Assembly: GCA_026745465.1 (NCBI GenBank)
Contig: JACYXH010000781.1
Coordinates: 1,901,501 to 1,965,500 of the forward strand
From: Lota lota
Taxonomy: Eukaryota > Chordata > Actinopteri > Gadiformes > Lotidae
Direction of reading: 5' to 3'
DNA: 64,000 nt
Under the pieces are notes generated by a model. That model made no database searches. It was not told the DNA's origin and saw only the letters and a list, made by a program, of their open reading frames with translations. Positions 26,769 to 33,456 of the stretch are shown here, piece after piece (position 1 is the first letter of the stretch; every line of letters starts with the position of its first letter). Position numbers and translations under genes: made by a program.

Positions 26769-29738
26769 TATTTATGTATTTATAGAATTATTGACATCCC
26801 TTTACAGATCTTCAAGGAGCACCCGTTGAAGCGCTGTTCCCTCGGTAACAGTAGTGACGGCGACTCAGCGCTCCAGAACCTGACTTTGGTTGCCATCGGT
26901 AACAGCACAGTGCACGAGCAGGTGCTGGGCGAGCCGAACACAGCGCTGCTCTCCCTGGTGCTCATGGCGGGAACCTTCCTCATCGCCTTCTACCTGCGCA
27001 AGTTCAAGAACAGCGCCTTCTTCCCCGGCAGGGTGAGACACATCACGGGGAACGCCTCCTGCTTTCACCTTTTCACCTTTGGGCCTTTTATTATGAAGTG
27101 CGCCTTACTATGAAGAGTGTGACTGCGAGGCAACACACCTCCCACTAGCGTGCTAGCTCAATAGCTTGCCCATTAGCATGTGTTAGCCATAGTTTGCTAA
27201 TGGTAAACACATAGTGGTCATTAAATCAAGCAAAGCTACGCTTATATGACATGCTATCAAGTTCCTGCTGAGTGGGGACCGAAATAGGAAATGTGTAATG
27301 TAATTTCTGCCGAAAATGCACCCTTTAGTTTTGAATGCTCCTCTGATTGCATATAATGGGGGTCTGGGAGTAGCTGAACTTAAGTCTTTAACCCAACTTA
27401 TTTACAATAAAAAAAAAAATAATTAATCTAATATATCTTGCGTTTTGGACATCTACTTAGCTTAGCATGATTGAAATGCTAAAGGGAAGAAAAATTAACT
27501 GTGGGTAAGAGGGGAGGTCACCGTGAAGACAGTGGAGGAGCGGGGTGGTCTGACTGCTGCGTGTTTGTTGAGCAGTTCCGTAGGATCATCGGAGACTTCG
27601 GAGTTCCCATCGCCATCCTCATCACCGTGCTGGTGGATTACTGCGTTGAGGACACGTACACGCAAGTACGTATCTACTTACTTATCTACCTACCTATGAT
27701 ACTTACCTACTTACCTATCTACCTATCCTCCCACAAAGAACCACATACTTTAACTAAACATTACCCGATGGTTGTTGTCTAACATCTAACTCCCTCTCCG
27801 TCTCCATCTCCTGCTCTCTCTATTTCCCTGTCTCTCTCAATCTATCAATCTTTCTCTTCCTCTGTCCCTCTTTCTCTTTCCTTTTGTCCCACTCTCTTCC
27901 TCCATCCCTCCCTCCCTGTAGAAGCTGAGTGTCCCCAGTGGTTTCTCGGTCACCAGTCCAGAAAAGAGGGGCTGGTTCATCAACCCTCTGGGCTCCCTCA
28001 GGCCCTTCCCCATCTGGATGATGTTTGCCTGCGTGCTGCCAGCCCTGCTGGTCTTCATCCTCATCTTCATGGAGACCCAGATCACAACGTGAGTAGACCA
28101 CGACCACGACCAGCAGCAGGGTTTAGAGGGTCCATGCAGTTCTGATAAAAACCAGTGGAGCTACCTGTGGTGTTGGGTTACAGACAGATTGTATCTGAGA
28201 AGTGATCTCTTTATAAATACATTTCTATGTACATCTCTGTGTCCAGGTTGATCGTGAGTAAGAAGGAGAGGATGCTTGTGAAGGGTTCTGGGTTCCACCT
28301 GGACCTCTTCCTAATCGTGGTGCTGGGGGGCTTCTCTGCACTGTTCGGTCTGCCCTGGATGGCAGCCGCCACTGTGCGCTCAGTCACCCACGCCAACGCC
28401 CTCACCGTCATGAGCAAGGCCGTCGCCCCCGGCGACAAGCCCCGCATCCAGGAGGTGAAGGAGCAGAGGGTCACGGGTCTGCTGGTTGCCATCCTGGTCG
28501 GTGAGTGGTAACTGTCATCATCACGGAAACGGTGCTGGAACATAGTTCCCGTCCCGCAAAGTAAAAGTCTTCCCCTCTGTATTTTATGTGTAAAATATAT
28601 ACGATATACATATCATTATTTTTGTTAGTACATTTTGTATTGTTTTATCGTGACCAATTTAATGATAATGGCTACATTTATTGGTCTTTTTTTTCATAGC
28701 CATTATTATTATTTACGATTTTCTTTAAACATCAACACAGGTTGTACTTACGAGTGTACATAACCTGAGCTTAGAGCTTCAGTTGGGAATCCAAAACAAG
28801 GCAGGACTTTTACTTTGTAAAGCAGGAAGTGGCCACCAGAGGCTTAAGTTAATTCCTCCATGTCTCCTCCTCCTCTCCCAGGACTGTCCATTGTGATCGG
28901 GGAGCTGCTGCGGCAGATCCCCCTGGCCGTCCTTTTTGGGATCTTCCTCTACATGGGCGTCATGTCCCTCAACGGCATCCAGCTCACCGAGCGCATGATG
29001 CTGCTGCTTATGCCGCCCAAATACCACCCAGACCACACCTACGTCCGCAAGGTAACCACGACAACATCTCAGCATCACATCATACATAGCACCACGCGGA
29101 CCACACCTACAACCGCAGGGTAACCACGACAACCCATCAGCATCACATCATATAGTACCACCCCGACCACACCTACATCACCATGGTATCCATGCCCAAA
29201 TCACTAGTTACCCTTGCTCTGGTCTGATAGGTTGGTTACGTTTAGGGTCCTCAAGGAGAGGTTTGAATTGACAGGGATACTTTATGGATAAAGTTGCGCC
29301 AAACCATTGATTGAGTCTAGGTAGAGTGTAACAGTGTTTGTCCTGTGCAGGTGCGGACACTGCGAATGCACCTGTTCACCTGCATCCAGCTGGTGTGTCT
29401 GGCGGCGCTGTGGGTTGTCATGTCAACCGAGGCGTCGCTGGCCTTCCCCTTTGTCCTCATCCTCACTGTCCCTGTCAAGATGTTCCTGCTGCCCCGCATC
29501 TTCACCTCAAGAGAGATGATCTGTGTAAGTTCATCCCGTAATATACCCCTCCATGCTCCACTACTAGACCATACATCCCATAATTCTCTGTTTATCTCTC
29601 ACTGTGGTTCCTTCTCTACGTCTCTCCCTCTGTTCATCTGTCTTTCTCTCTCTCTAGCTGGACGCCGACGACGCAGAGCCAAAGTTTGACGAGCGAGAGG
29701 GACATGACGAATATGACACCATGCACATGCCAGTTTAA
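9876..29738 (+). CDS. slc4a2: Anion exchange protein 2 (Cl-/HCO3- exchanger), 22 coding exons
   Basis: Electroneutral plasma-membrane chloride/bicarbonate exchanger that helps set intracellular pH. Exons: 9876-9884, 12372-12552, 13053-13276, 14672-14805, 16105-16325, 18400-18536, 21694-21874, 22075-22210, 22916-23135, 23456-23561, 24078-24262, 24602-24812, 25282-25488, 25571-25719, 25938-26132, 26808-27032, 27576-27665, 27922-28088, 28247-28500, 28882-29051, 29351-29524, 29658-29738. All junctions are GT-AG and stay in phase, giving about 1218 residues (human AE2 is about 1240). Roughly, residues 1-300 are the acidic/basic N-terminal extension, 300-650 the cytoplasmic domain ([26 protein letters not shown]) and 690-1190 the transmembrane exchanger. 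AE2 is favoured over AE3 by [16 protein letters not shown], by [13 protein letters not shown] and by the C-terminus. The a/b teleost paralogue is not resolved. Start choice is the least certain part. Confidence 0.93.
11524..11600. repeat. Poly-G tract in slc4a2 intron 1
   Basis: Nearly pure G for about 48 bases (11547-11594) with single T breaks, so it could form G-quadruplexes. The Gly- and Pro-rich reading frames across it are artefacts. Confidence 0.9.
11812..11975 (+). repeat. tRNA-derived SINE with LINE-type tail
   Basis: Head 'agtcttgtggttaagg' (box A-like) and 'gggttgatcccc' (box B-like), a middle 'caagatgacccctaacccc', and the tail 'cactttggataaaagcatc'. Full length and in sense orientation within slc4a2 intron 1. 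Related copies at 13,630-13,812 and 61,471-61,660. Confidence 0.8.
12372..12552 (+). CDS. slc4a2: slc4a2 exon 2
   Basis: Serine-rich, then acidic, then [16 protein letters not shown], matching the AE2 N-terminal motif around LGVERFEEIL. Acceptor ctctgcag; the donor splits the codon of the Tyr that begins YHRHFSHH. Confidence 0.92.
13053..13276 (+). CDS. slc4a2: slc4a2 exon 3
   Basis: Encodes [19 protein letters not shown], then a basic Lys/Arg stretch and a run of about ten glutamates (GGIEEGEEE...). The order matches the AE2 N-terminal tail. The Glu run is a GAG repeat and may vary in length. Confidence 0.92.
13630..13812 (+). repeat. Diverged SINE, same family, in slc4a2 intron 3
   Basis: Box A-like 'tgtactggttagggtattcc', middle 'accctagccctacctgctcc', tail 'cactttggattgaagag'. 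More diverged than the copy at 11.8 kb. Confidence 0.7.
14099..14592. repeat. 16-base minisatellite, two unit types, slc4a2 intron 3
   Basis: About 30 tandem 16-mers of two types, 'caccaagccacaccca' and 'caccaagtcccactca', which often alternate. The unit has no stop in several frames, so it produces long false open frames. The array ends about 80 bases before exon 4. Confidence 0.95.
14672..14805 (+). CDS. slc4a2: slc4a2 exon 4
   Basis: Begins [14 protein letters not shown], corresponding to the VQFFLQEDD region of mammalian AE2. It is a variable linker. Donor gtgagt; phase 2. A 490-base minisatellite ends about 80 bases upstream. Confidence 0.85.
15750..15805 (-). repeat. SINE/LINE tail fragment
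   Basis: 'tttacatttcgttattgac' and 'catccaaagcgacttgg' are the reverse complement of the LINE-type tail found on the SINEs in this window. Only the tail is visible. Confidence 0.6.
16105..16325 (+). CDS. slc4a2: slc4a2 exon 5
   Basis: Contains [18 protein letters not shown] and [18 protein letters not shown], close to the AE2 segment SYNLQERRRIGSMTGAEQ. Ends with a split serine codon joining to exon 6 (S-HRFEDV). Confidence 0.93.
16795..16858. repeat. (GT)n then G-run
   Basis: About 24 GT dinucleotides followed by a short G-rich run, in slc4a2 intron 5. Confidence 0.95.
18165..18262 (+). repeat. SINE 3' fragment
   Basis: 'tgctacatatcattcccta' through 'ctgtccataaaggcaaaaaa' matches the 3' body of the SINE type at 8.43-8.59 kb. 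The tRNA-like head is missing. Lies just upstream of exon 6. Confidence 0.6.
18400..18536 (+). CDS. slc4a2: slc4a2 exon 6
   Basis: Encodes [16 protein letters not shown], a strongly AE2-diagnostic stretch, then a variable basic linker ending QDHTPHE. Ends in phase 0, so an extra in-frame exon of any multiple of three could follow. Confidence 0.94.
18916..20142 (-). mobile_element. Tc1-like DNA transposon, inactivated
   Basis: Inverted ends ('atattgccaaacgttttggg' on the left; reverse complement of 'cccaatacttctggcaatat' on the right) bound about 1.2 kb with TA-rich flanks. On the minus strand it carries a Tc1-type transposase. The N-terminal helix-turn-helix region is intact ([14 protein letters not shown]), then the first catalytic Asp in [12 protein letters not shown], then a frame break at about 19,375. 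The third catalytic residue lies in another frame as [19 protein letters not shown] (19,042-19,248). It sits antisense in slc4a2 intron 6 and cannot encode a full transposase. Confidence 0.93.
19375..20088 (-). pseudogene. Tc1-like transposase, N-terminal two thirds
   Basis: Open for 237 codons: paired-like DNA-binding region, GRPRK linker, DDE-type first Asp in WSDESRF, and [13 protein letters not shown]. It terminates early. The rest, with the acidic residue of the DDE triad, continues after a frame shift at 19,248-19,042. Full-length relatives are about 340 residues. Non-functional. Confidence 0.9.
20200..20480. repeat. Polypyrimidine tract (CTCCT-rich)
   Basis: About 280 bases of C and T with few interruptions, just beyond the right end of the Tc1-like element in intron 6. 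Confidence 0.9.
20655..20815. repeat. CA-rich minisatellite ('cacatacgga' units)
   Basis: Degenerate tandem array of 'cacacatacggacacg'-like units passing into plain CA, inside slc4a2 intron 6. Confidence 0.85.
20932..21015 (+). CDS. slc4a2: Candidate 84-nt cassette exon within slc4a2
   Basis: A cytosine-rich tract plus cag acceptor and a gtgagg donor flank 84 bases that read openly in the phase required between exons 6 and 7 (0/0). The 28 residues begin [18 protein letters not shown] and end MMQQQK. They are not part of the AE2 sequence I know, so this is inference from splice signals, phase and openness. It may be an alternative exon or chance. Confidence 0.35.
21553..21685. repeat. Two (GT)n tracts abutting exon 7
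   Basis: GT runs at about 21,553-21,598 and 21,643-21,685 separated by 'ctctgtctttatctgc'-type sequence. The second ends 8 bases before exon 7 and replaces most of the usual polypyrimidine tract. Confidence 0.95.
21694..21874 (+). CDS. slc4a2: slc4a2 exon 7, start of conserved cytoplasmic domain
   Basis: [18 protein letters not shown], then the highly conserved [18 protein letters not shown] and [18 protein letters not shown]. The acceptor ctctccag follows directly after a (TG) run of about 42 bases, and a GAG repeat begins at the donor. 181 nt long, so skipping it would shift the frame. Confidence 0.96.
22075..22210 (+). CDS. slc4a2: slc4a2 exon 8
   Basis: [19 protein letters not shown] and [20 protein letters not shown], matching the AE2 cytoplasmic domain nearly residue for residue. 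Donor gtaact lies at the edge of a minisatellite. Confidence 0.96.
22212..22510. repeat. Minisatellite filling slc4a2 intron 8
   Basis: Degenerate units around 'ccagttagaccaggaccag' and 'cagtaacacc' begin right after the exon 8 donor and run for about 300 bases. Confidence 0.9.
22640..22912. repeat. 62-base C/T tandem repeat ending at the exon 9 acceptor
   Basis: About four copies of a unit containing 'gaccctctatccttccctcc' and 'caccctccatcccaccctcc'. Nearly all pyrimidine; it leads straight into the acceptor at 22,915. Confidence 0.93.
22916..23135 (+). CDS. slc4a2: slc4a2 exon 9
   Basis: Starts [18 protein letters not shown] and continues [12 protein letters not shown] with a His-rich stretch. 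AE2-like (SFPRNISAGSLGSLLGHHH) rather than AE3-like. The acceptor sits at the end of a long C/T-only tandem repeat. Confidence 0.93.
23205..23282. repeat. Single arm of a small dispersed element
   Basis: 'ggcctaattcccctagtgg' and 'ggccatcttggttct' match the left arm of the element at 56,940-57,062, including 'agctgggtggggg'. Confidence 0.6.
23288..23452. repeat. 'ctgtagttttctga' repeat ending at the exon 10 acceptor
   Basis: About seven to eight degenerate copies, several with pyrimidine-rich runs before tag. The exon 10 acceptor (ttttcccag) is the last copy. Confidence 0.88.
23456..23561 (+). CDS. slc4a2: slc4a2 exon 10
   Basis: [20 protein letters not shown] then TVVLVG, the conserved AE2 segment. 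The acceptor ttttcccag is itself the last copy of an intronic 'ctgtagttttc' repeat. Confidence 0.94.
24078..24262 (+). CDS. slc4a2: slc4a2 exon 11
   Basis: [20 protein letters not shown], then [20 protein letters not shown] and [12 protein letters not shown], the core of the cytoplasmic domain. Donor is the less common gttgga. Confidence 0.95.
24345..24556. repeat. 11-base 'cccagtgtgaa' minisatellite in slc4a2 intron 11
   Basis: About 18 copies of 'cccagtgtga(a/g)' with minor variants fill most of the 339-base intron between exons 11 and 12. Confidence 0.95.
24602..24812 (+). CDS. slc4a2: slc4a2 exon 12
   Basis: [20 protein letters not shown] and [20 protein letters not shown], the end of the cytoplasmic domain, then a short charged linker. 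Confidence 0.95.
25282..25488 (+). CDS. slc4a2: slc4a2 exon 13, entry into the membrane domain
   Basis: [20 protein letters not shown] precedes TM1 ([20 protein letters not shown]). This is the junction of cytoplasmic and exchanger domains. Confidence 0.96.
25571..25719 (+). CDS. slc4a2: slc4a2 exon 14
   Basis: [18 protein letters not shown] and [20 protein letters not shown], spanning TM2 and TM3 of the SLC4 fold. Ends FYT in phase 0. Confidence 0.96.
25831..25908. repeat. Tandem-duplicated splice acceptor and exon 15 start (decoy)
   Basis: 'tgatgcattgtgg...ttgtgtttccag' followed by FCRDNEV-coding sequence occurs here and again 78 bases downstream, where it forms the real exon 15 (FCKANEVEY). 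The first copy reaches stop codons (tagtag at 25896-25901) after about 12 codons and has no donor. It is therefore a decoy 3' splice site. Confidence 0.8.
25938..26132 (+). CDS. slc4a2: slc4a2 exon 15
   Basis: [20 protein letters not shown] then a hydrophobic segment and [21 protein letters not shown]4-TM5 of the exchanger. It ends ETFIKLGR, where human AE1 reads ETFSKLIK around its stilbene-reactive lysine: the first Lys is kept and the second is Arg. Confidence 0.95.
26530..26785. repeat. TG/TA-rich low-complexity sequence in intron 15
   Basis: Interleaved (TG)n, 'tgtatgta' and 'ttatattcag' units up to about 25 bases before exon 16. Confidence 0.85.
26808..27032 (+). CDS. slc4a2: slc4a2 exon 16, glycosylated extracellular loop
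   Basis: [10 protein letters not shown], then a variable loop with three N-glycosylation sequons (NSS, NLT, NST), then [15 protein letters not shown] and LRKFKNS. AE2 carries its N-glycans in this loop. Confidence 0.95.
27576..27665 (+). CDS. slc4a2: slc4a2 exon 17
   Basis: Thirty residues, [20 protein letters not shown] and [10 protein letters not shown], a conserved transmembrane segment and following loop. Confidence 0.95.
27922..28088 (+). CDS. slc4a2: slc4a2 exon 18
   Basis: [18 protein letters not shown], then a transmembrane helix ending [12 protein letters not shown]. The Glu in METQ (about residue 988) aligns with the transport glutamate E681 of human AE1. Confidence 0.96.
28247..28500 (+). 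CDS. slc4a2: slc4a2 exon 19
   Basis: [20 protein letters not shown] then [20 protein letters not shown] and [15 protein letters not shown]. The Arg in TVRSVT (about residue 1037) corresponds to the anion-site arginine R730 of AE1. Confidence 0.96.
28882..29051 (+). CDS. slc4a2: slc4a2 exon 20
   Basis: [20 protein letters not shown] then [14 protein letters not shown] and [14 protein letters not shown]. The Lys in PPKYHPD aligns with K851 of AE1. Confidence 0.96.
29351..29524 (+). CDS. slc4a2: slc4a2 exon 21
   Basis: [20 protein letters not shown] then [19 protein letters not shown] and [12 protein letters not shown], the last transmembrane segments. Confidence 0.95.
29658..29738 (+). CDS. 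slc4a2: slc4a2 exon 22, C-terminus and stop
   Basis: Encodes [15 protein letters not shown], then [11 protein letters not shown] and TAA. The LDADD motif is the acidic carbonic-anhydrase-binding motif described for AE1, and the DEY...MPV ending is typical of AE1-3. Confidence 0.96.
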   Translation: MDADDAEPKFDEREGHDEYDTMHMPV

Positions 29739-31830
29739 CGTTGCCTAGCAACCATATCCTTGACACAGTGGGCGACCGATCACGCTTAAACTACCAATTC
29801 TGTGCGAGTCCGGAGTTTGACTCACTTTCCCAGAATGCACTGTGACTTGGAGAGGTAAACCTAAACCTTGAGTCCAGTATTCCGAGACCAGAAGCTGATT
29901 GGACGAAGCTCCACTGATGATGTGGATCTTAGGTCATGACAATGGGTTCAATTAAGTACCAGCACATTCAAGACCCAACCAATCGAACCTCGCACCAACA
30001 GACGCCTTTCTCTCCTGTTAGCATCGAGGAGGAGTCTTGTTGTGCGCTGCTTTTACTAATAAAATGTAACACTTGTGCGCACAAAAACACAAACAACTAA
30101 TAGATAGTGGCTTAGTTTAAATTAAAACACTAGAGATCATTTTTAACCTGTGTTAATATTCCAGGGGAAGAGAGGGCCAATATCAGGCAATAATATTGTT
30201 ATGATGCCGGACCCAGACTATAATTATAACCTGGGATTAGAGTGGTCACACATTCCTCTTTTACCATATTAATTTATTTTAACTCACCAAGCGCCTTAGG
30301 AATAGAAATATCGGCTGTTTCCTGCCTTTATCTGCCTTCTCTTAGACCGCAGCCACTCAACGCTTCCAGCACTTTTTAAAGACACTGAATCTGGATTTGG
30401 GACTAAATGCTGTGTGTTTTAACGTAGATATTTGTAATGTCTGTCATATCCCGCTGGACCTCTCATATACTCGCTCGATAAATCAGCGTTGCCTTAATTA
30501 GCTTTGTTGTAGCTTCCTAAATCGATCGTCCAGTGACTGATGGTTAATGTTGTTTCTGCCTTTTACAAAATCGTATTTATATGCATACTAACTGGCTTGA
30601 ATGTCGTTAGTTTTAGCCATAGAGTAGCTAGCTATGTTGCTTTGCTTTTGTGACTGGGGAGAGGTGCTGCAGTACATACATCTCACCAATTGGGGGAGAC
30701 ATAAAATATGCTGAGACATAAGTATTGCTGTTGTACCAAAACCTTATAAATAACAGCATCAGGCTACACACTAGTAAGTGGATCAAAAAGGTCACTCGTC
30801 AAAACAAGTTATCTACCGTAGCTAAATAAAATTGTTGTCGGTGTGGCTTGGTATTTTTGATGTTGCCAAAGCCATTGTGGCATGGCGTTCAGTCTTTATA
30901 ACTTAGTGAATAAAGTTAAAACATTGTTTTGTTAGTGGGTGCTCACTAAATATAATTACATCGTTTTGATTGCCAAACGTAGTGATGTACTGTGAGTTTG
31001 TAGTCTGAACGATCATCAGTTCATTAATCTCAAGTCCTGGCACGCACTGAGCTTGAAAAAGTTGTGCAATACATTTCACAACCCTTTTTATTGACCTTGT
31101 TTTTTCAACATTCCACAATGTGTTTATAACTTCATTTTACATGCGTCTCTGATTACGAAACAAACTATTTGCAATGGTTGCTTATAGAAGAACCCTTTCA
31201 TTTAAGAATTATACTTATTTTTATTTAGCTAAATTCTACACGATTAAATTGACAATATTAGCACCAATCTCTTTGCTCTAAACAAAGGCTTTAAAAATGA
31301 TTATTTTTAAGTCATGCTAGGATTGCAGATGAGAACGTATGTTTTGTCTTATAGTTTACTTTAAATTGATTTCTTTTTCTTTGGTACTATGTTTCTGTAT
31401 ATCTCCCAGATCATCTCAATAGAAACATGTGGGTTGTCAAATCCGCACCTGTTGGTAAACATCACAAACTGGAATCTGTCTAAATTATCAGTTTTGGATG
31501 CCCATAAACTGTACTGTGTCCGTATAGTATGTGTCTTATTGATTTCAATGGTTTTTGAAGTAATCAGCACAAGTTCTTATTTTTACTGTGTGTGTTTATC
31601 CAAATACATTGTTACAGGAGTGAAGCTAAGATTGAATATGTAAAGAAAAAAGATTTAATGAAGGTGTGTGTGTGTGTGGATCTGGCCTGTGAATTGTGTT
31701 AATCTGAATGTCACCAGCTTGTTTATGCTATATTGTTCCATTTAAAAAACAAAAAGCAATACAAAGACAGAATTTACCTTGTACATAAATGGTTCAAATA
31801 TTGATGGCAAATAAAGATAATTTTTTATTT
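29739..31830 (+). other. slc4a2 3'UTR and downstream spacer
   Basis: Untranslated sequence after the slc4a2 stop. An AATAAA lies at about 30058, giving a 3'UTR of about 0.34 kb. Another at about 31809 could extend it to about 2.1 kb. A block near 30650-30850 is repeated at 32780-32960, next to the chemerin copies. Confidence 0.5.
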
Positions 31831-32043
31831 ATTCTGCCCGTTTCATGCCGTGGTTTCATTTCTCTTCTGTCAAAATCCACTTTTGTAAATTGTAGCCTGA
31901 AGTGTAATCACTGAAATGGTTCAACTATTAAAATGATTTGTTTATTTTCCCACTCAGAAATAAAACCATTACAGTTAAACTTGGTGGTTATTTAGGAGGT
32001 TGTTGTGTAGTCCTACTAATACCTTCTACTTCCATATCTGTAG

Positions 32044-32586
32044 CCCGGGTCTGATGTGACCTTCATCTATCACAGCTTCTACCTGAAAGCAACACGGTGC
32101 CCCAAAGGAACCATGGACACCAGCAACTGTCCTTTCAGAAAAAAACAAGGTAGGGAGAATAGACAAACCTTTACCTTCTCTGAAGAGAAAGTATTAGAGA
32201 TTCCATTTAATTGAGCTGCCTGTTGGGACTGGTCTGTGGTATTTGTGTATTCATGCAGTACGAAATCGACAGCGCTAGGTTACAAAACCTTGGCCTGAAA
32301 TCTAGGCCAGTCCCAAGTTCTATGTCAACTGCATCCGCAAACCAGCTCTGACTGAGTTCAGTTCACAGGATTCACCTTTCTCCTTCAACCCGCTGCACTG
32401 GGAGTCGAGGATCAAATTCAAAACCACTGGATATCATATAGTGTCGAATTACATGGGTTTAATGTGTCATGTGTTTGGTGTCAGGACACGAAGAGGACGA
32501 GGGTGAACTACTGTAACGAGATGGGCTACAACAGTGGAGCTCCTGGCGGGCTGGCCAACACGGGCATTTTTTCTTTTTCTTCGTAG
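32044..32586 (+). pseudogene. Chemerin-like copy A, 5'-truncated pseudogene
   Basis: Remnants of chemerin-like exons 2-4. Exon 2 (32044-32149) reads DVTFIYHSFYLKATRCPKG and NCPFRKK but has one extra base in an A-run before the donor. Exon 3 (32259-32356) has lost the first two cysteines, is 4 bases short, and its donor gt is now tt; FYVNCIRKPALTE is still readable. Exon 4 (32485-32586) reads RVNYCNEMGYNSGAP then an altered tail. No exon 1 with a signal peptide is found upstream. Clearly dead; closest to copy B. Confidence 0.85.
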
Positions 32587-33264
32587 ACCTATATTGACCT
32601 TTCCTAAACTTGTTCTAAATTGTGGCCTTCTGTATTTGTTAAAAAACTATGTGTTTTGTCTTTTTGATGGACAGTAACTGTCAGCTGTGAGTTTGCTGGG
32701 TTTACCAATCAATAGAAACCGTCACTACTCCGTGAGGCTTGTTCACTGGAGGCTCATTCAACATATTTCTCAAACGATGTGGGAGACTTGGGGCGGTGCT
32801 GCAGTCAGTATATAAACTCACCACTGGGGGGAGACAAACGTCGCTGCTGTGTGCCAAAAATCAACCGTAAGACAGTCAGACACTGAACCGACTTCACCAA
32901 CCTCATCAAAACAAGTTAACTAAAGTAACGTCACCTTTGAGCGCCTACGTATAATAGCGCTCAATGTTACATGGGATTTTATAATTAAAATAAATATTTA
33001 CAATAATATACAAAATATAAAGATAATTGAAAATATATATAAATATTATTCAGTAAATAAAGTATGGCTGGCTATTATTTCGAAAGAGGTTGGGAACCAC
33101 TGGCCTAGGAGGCTATTGCTCCGTTTTCTTTCTACTCCGAAATCTGGGACTATTTGTTGTTCCCGTATGGGCTGGGTGTGTTGGGTGTAAGGGGGTGGTG
33201 GTTGTAACCCTTGGCAGCATAATCCTCCAGTCTATTCTAGTCAGACAGGGGGAGAGAGAGCGAG

Positions 33265-33456
33265 ATGGCGGCTGTGTTGTTATGGCTTCTAGCTGCGGGA
33301 ACTCTGCTCGTGTCTGCCGGGGCAAACGAGGCGTACGATGAGCTCCACGAAACATACAAGAAAGGAGTGGACCTGGCGGTGGACAAGCTCAACTCTCACG
33401 TCGGAATCAACCGTCGTTTTCTCTTCTTCAAGAGCCTGTTGAAGTCCGACATCCAG
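33265..33456 (+). CDS. rarres2: rarres2 copy B exon 1
   Basis: Start codon in a purine-rich context (gagagcgagATGG). 64 codons: signal peptide and first cystatin-like helix and strand. Donor gtagga. Copy D exon 1 has exactly the same length. Confidence 0.85.

Noticed and set aside
9876..29738. Assignment to slc4a3 (AE3) instead of slc4a2
   Set aside because: Some loop residues resemble AE3 (EKTEGL, LTGRVW), but [34 protein letters not shown] and FDEREG are AE2-type, and chemerin linkage agrees with AE2.
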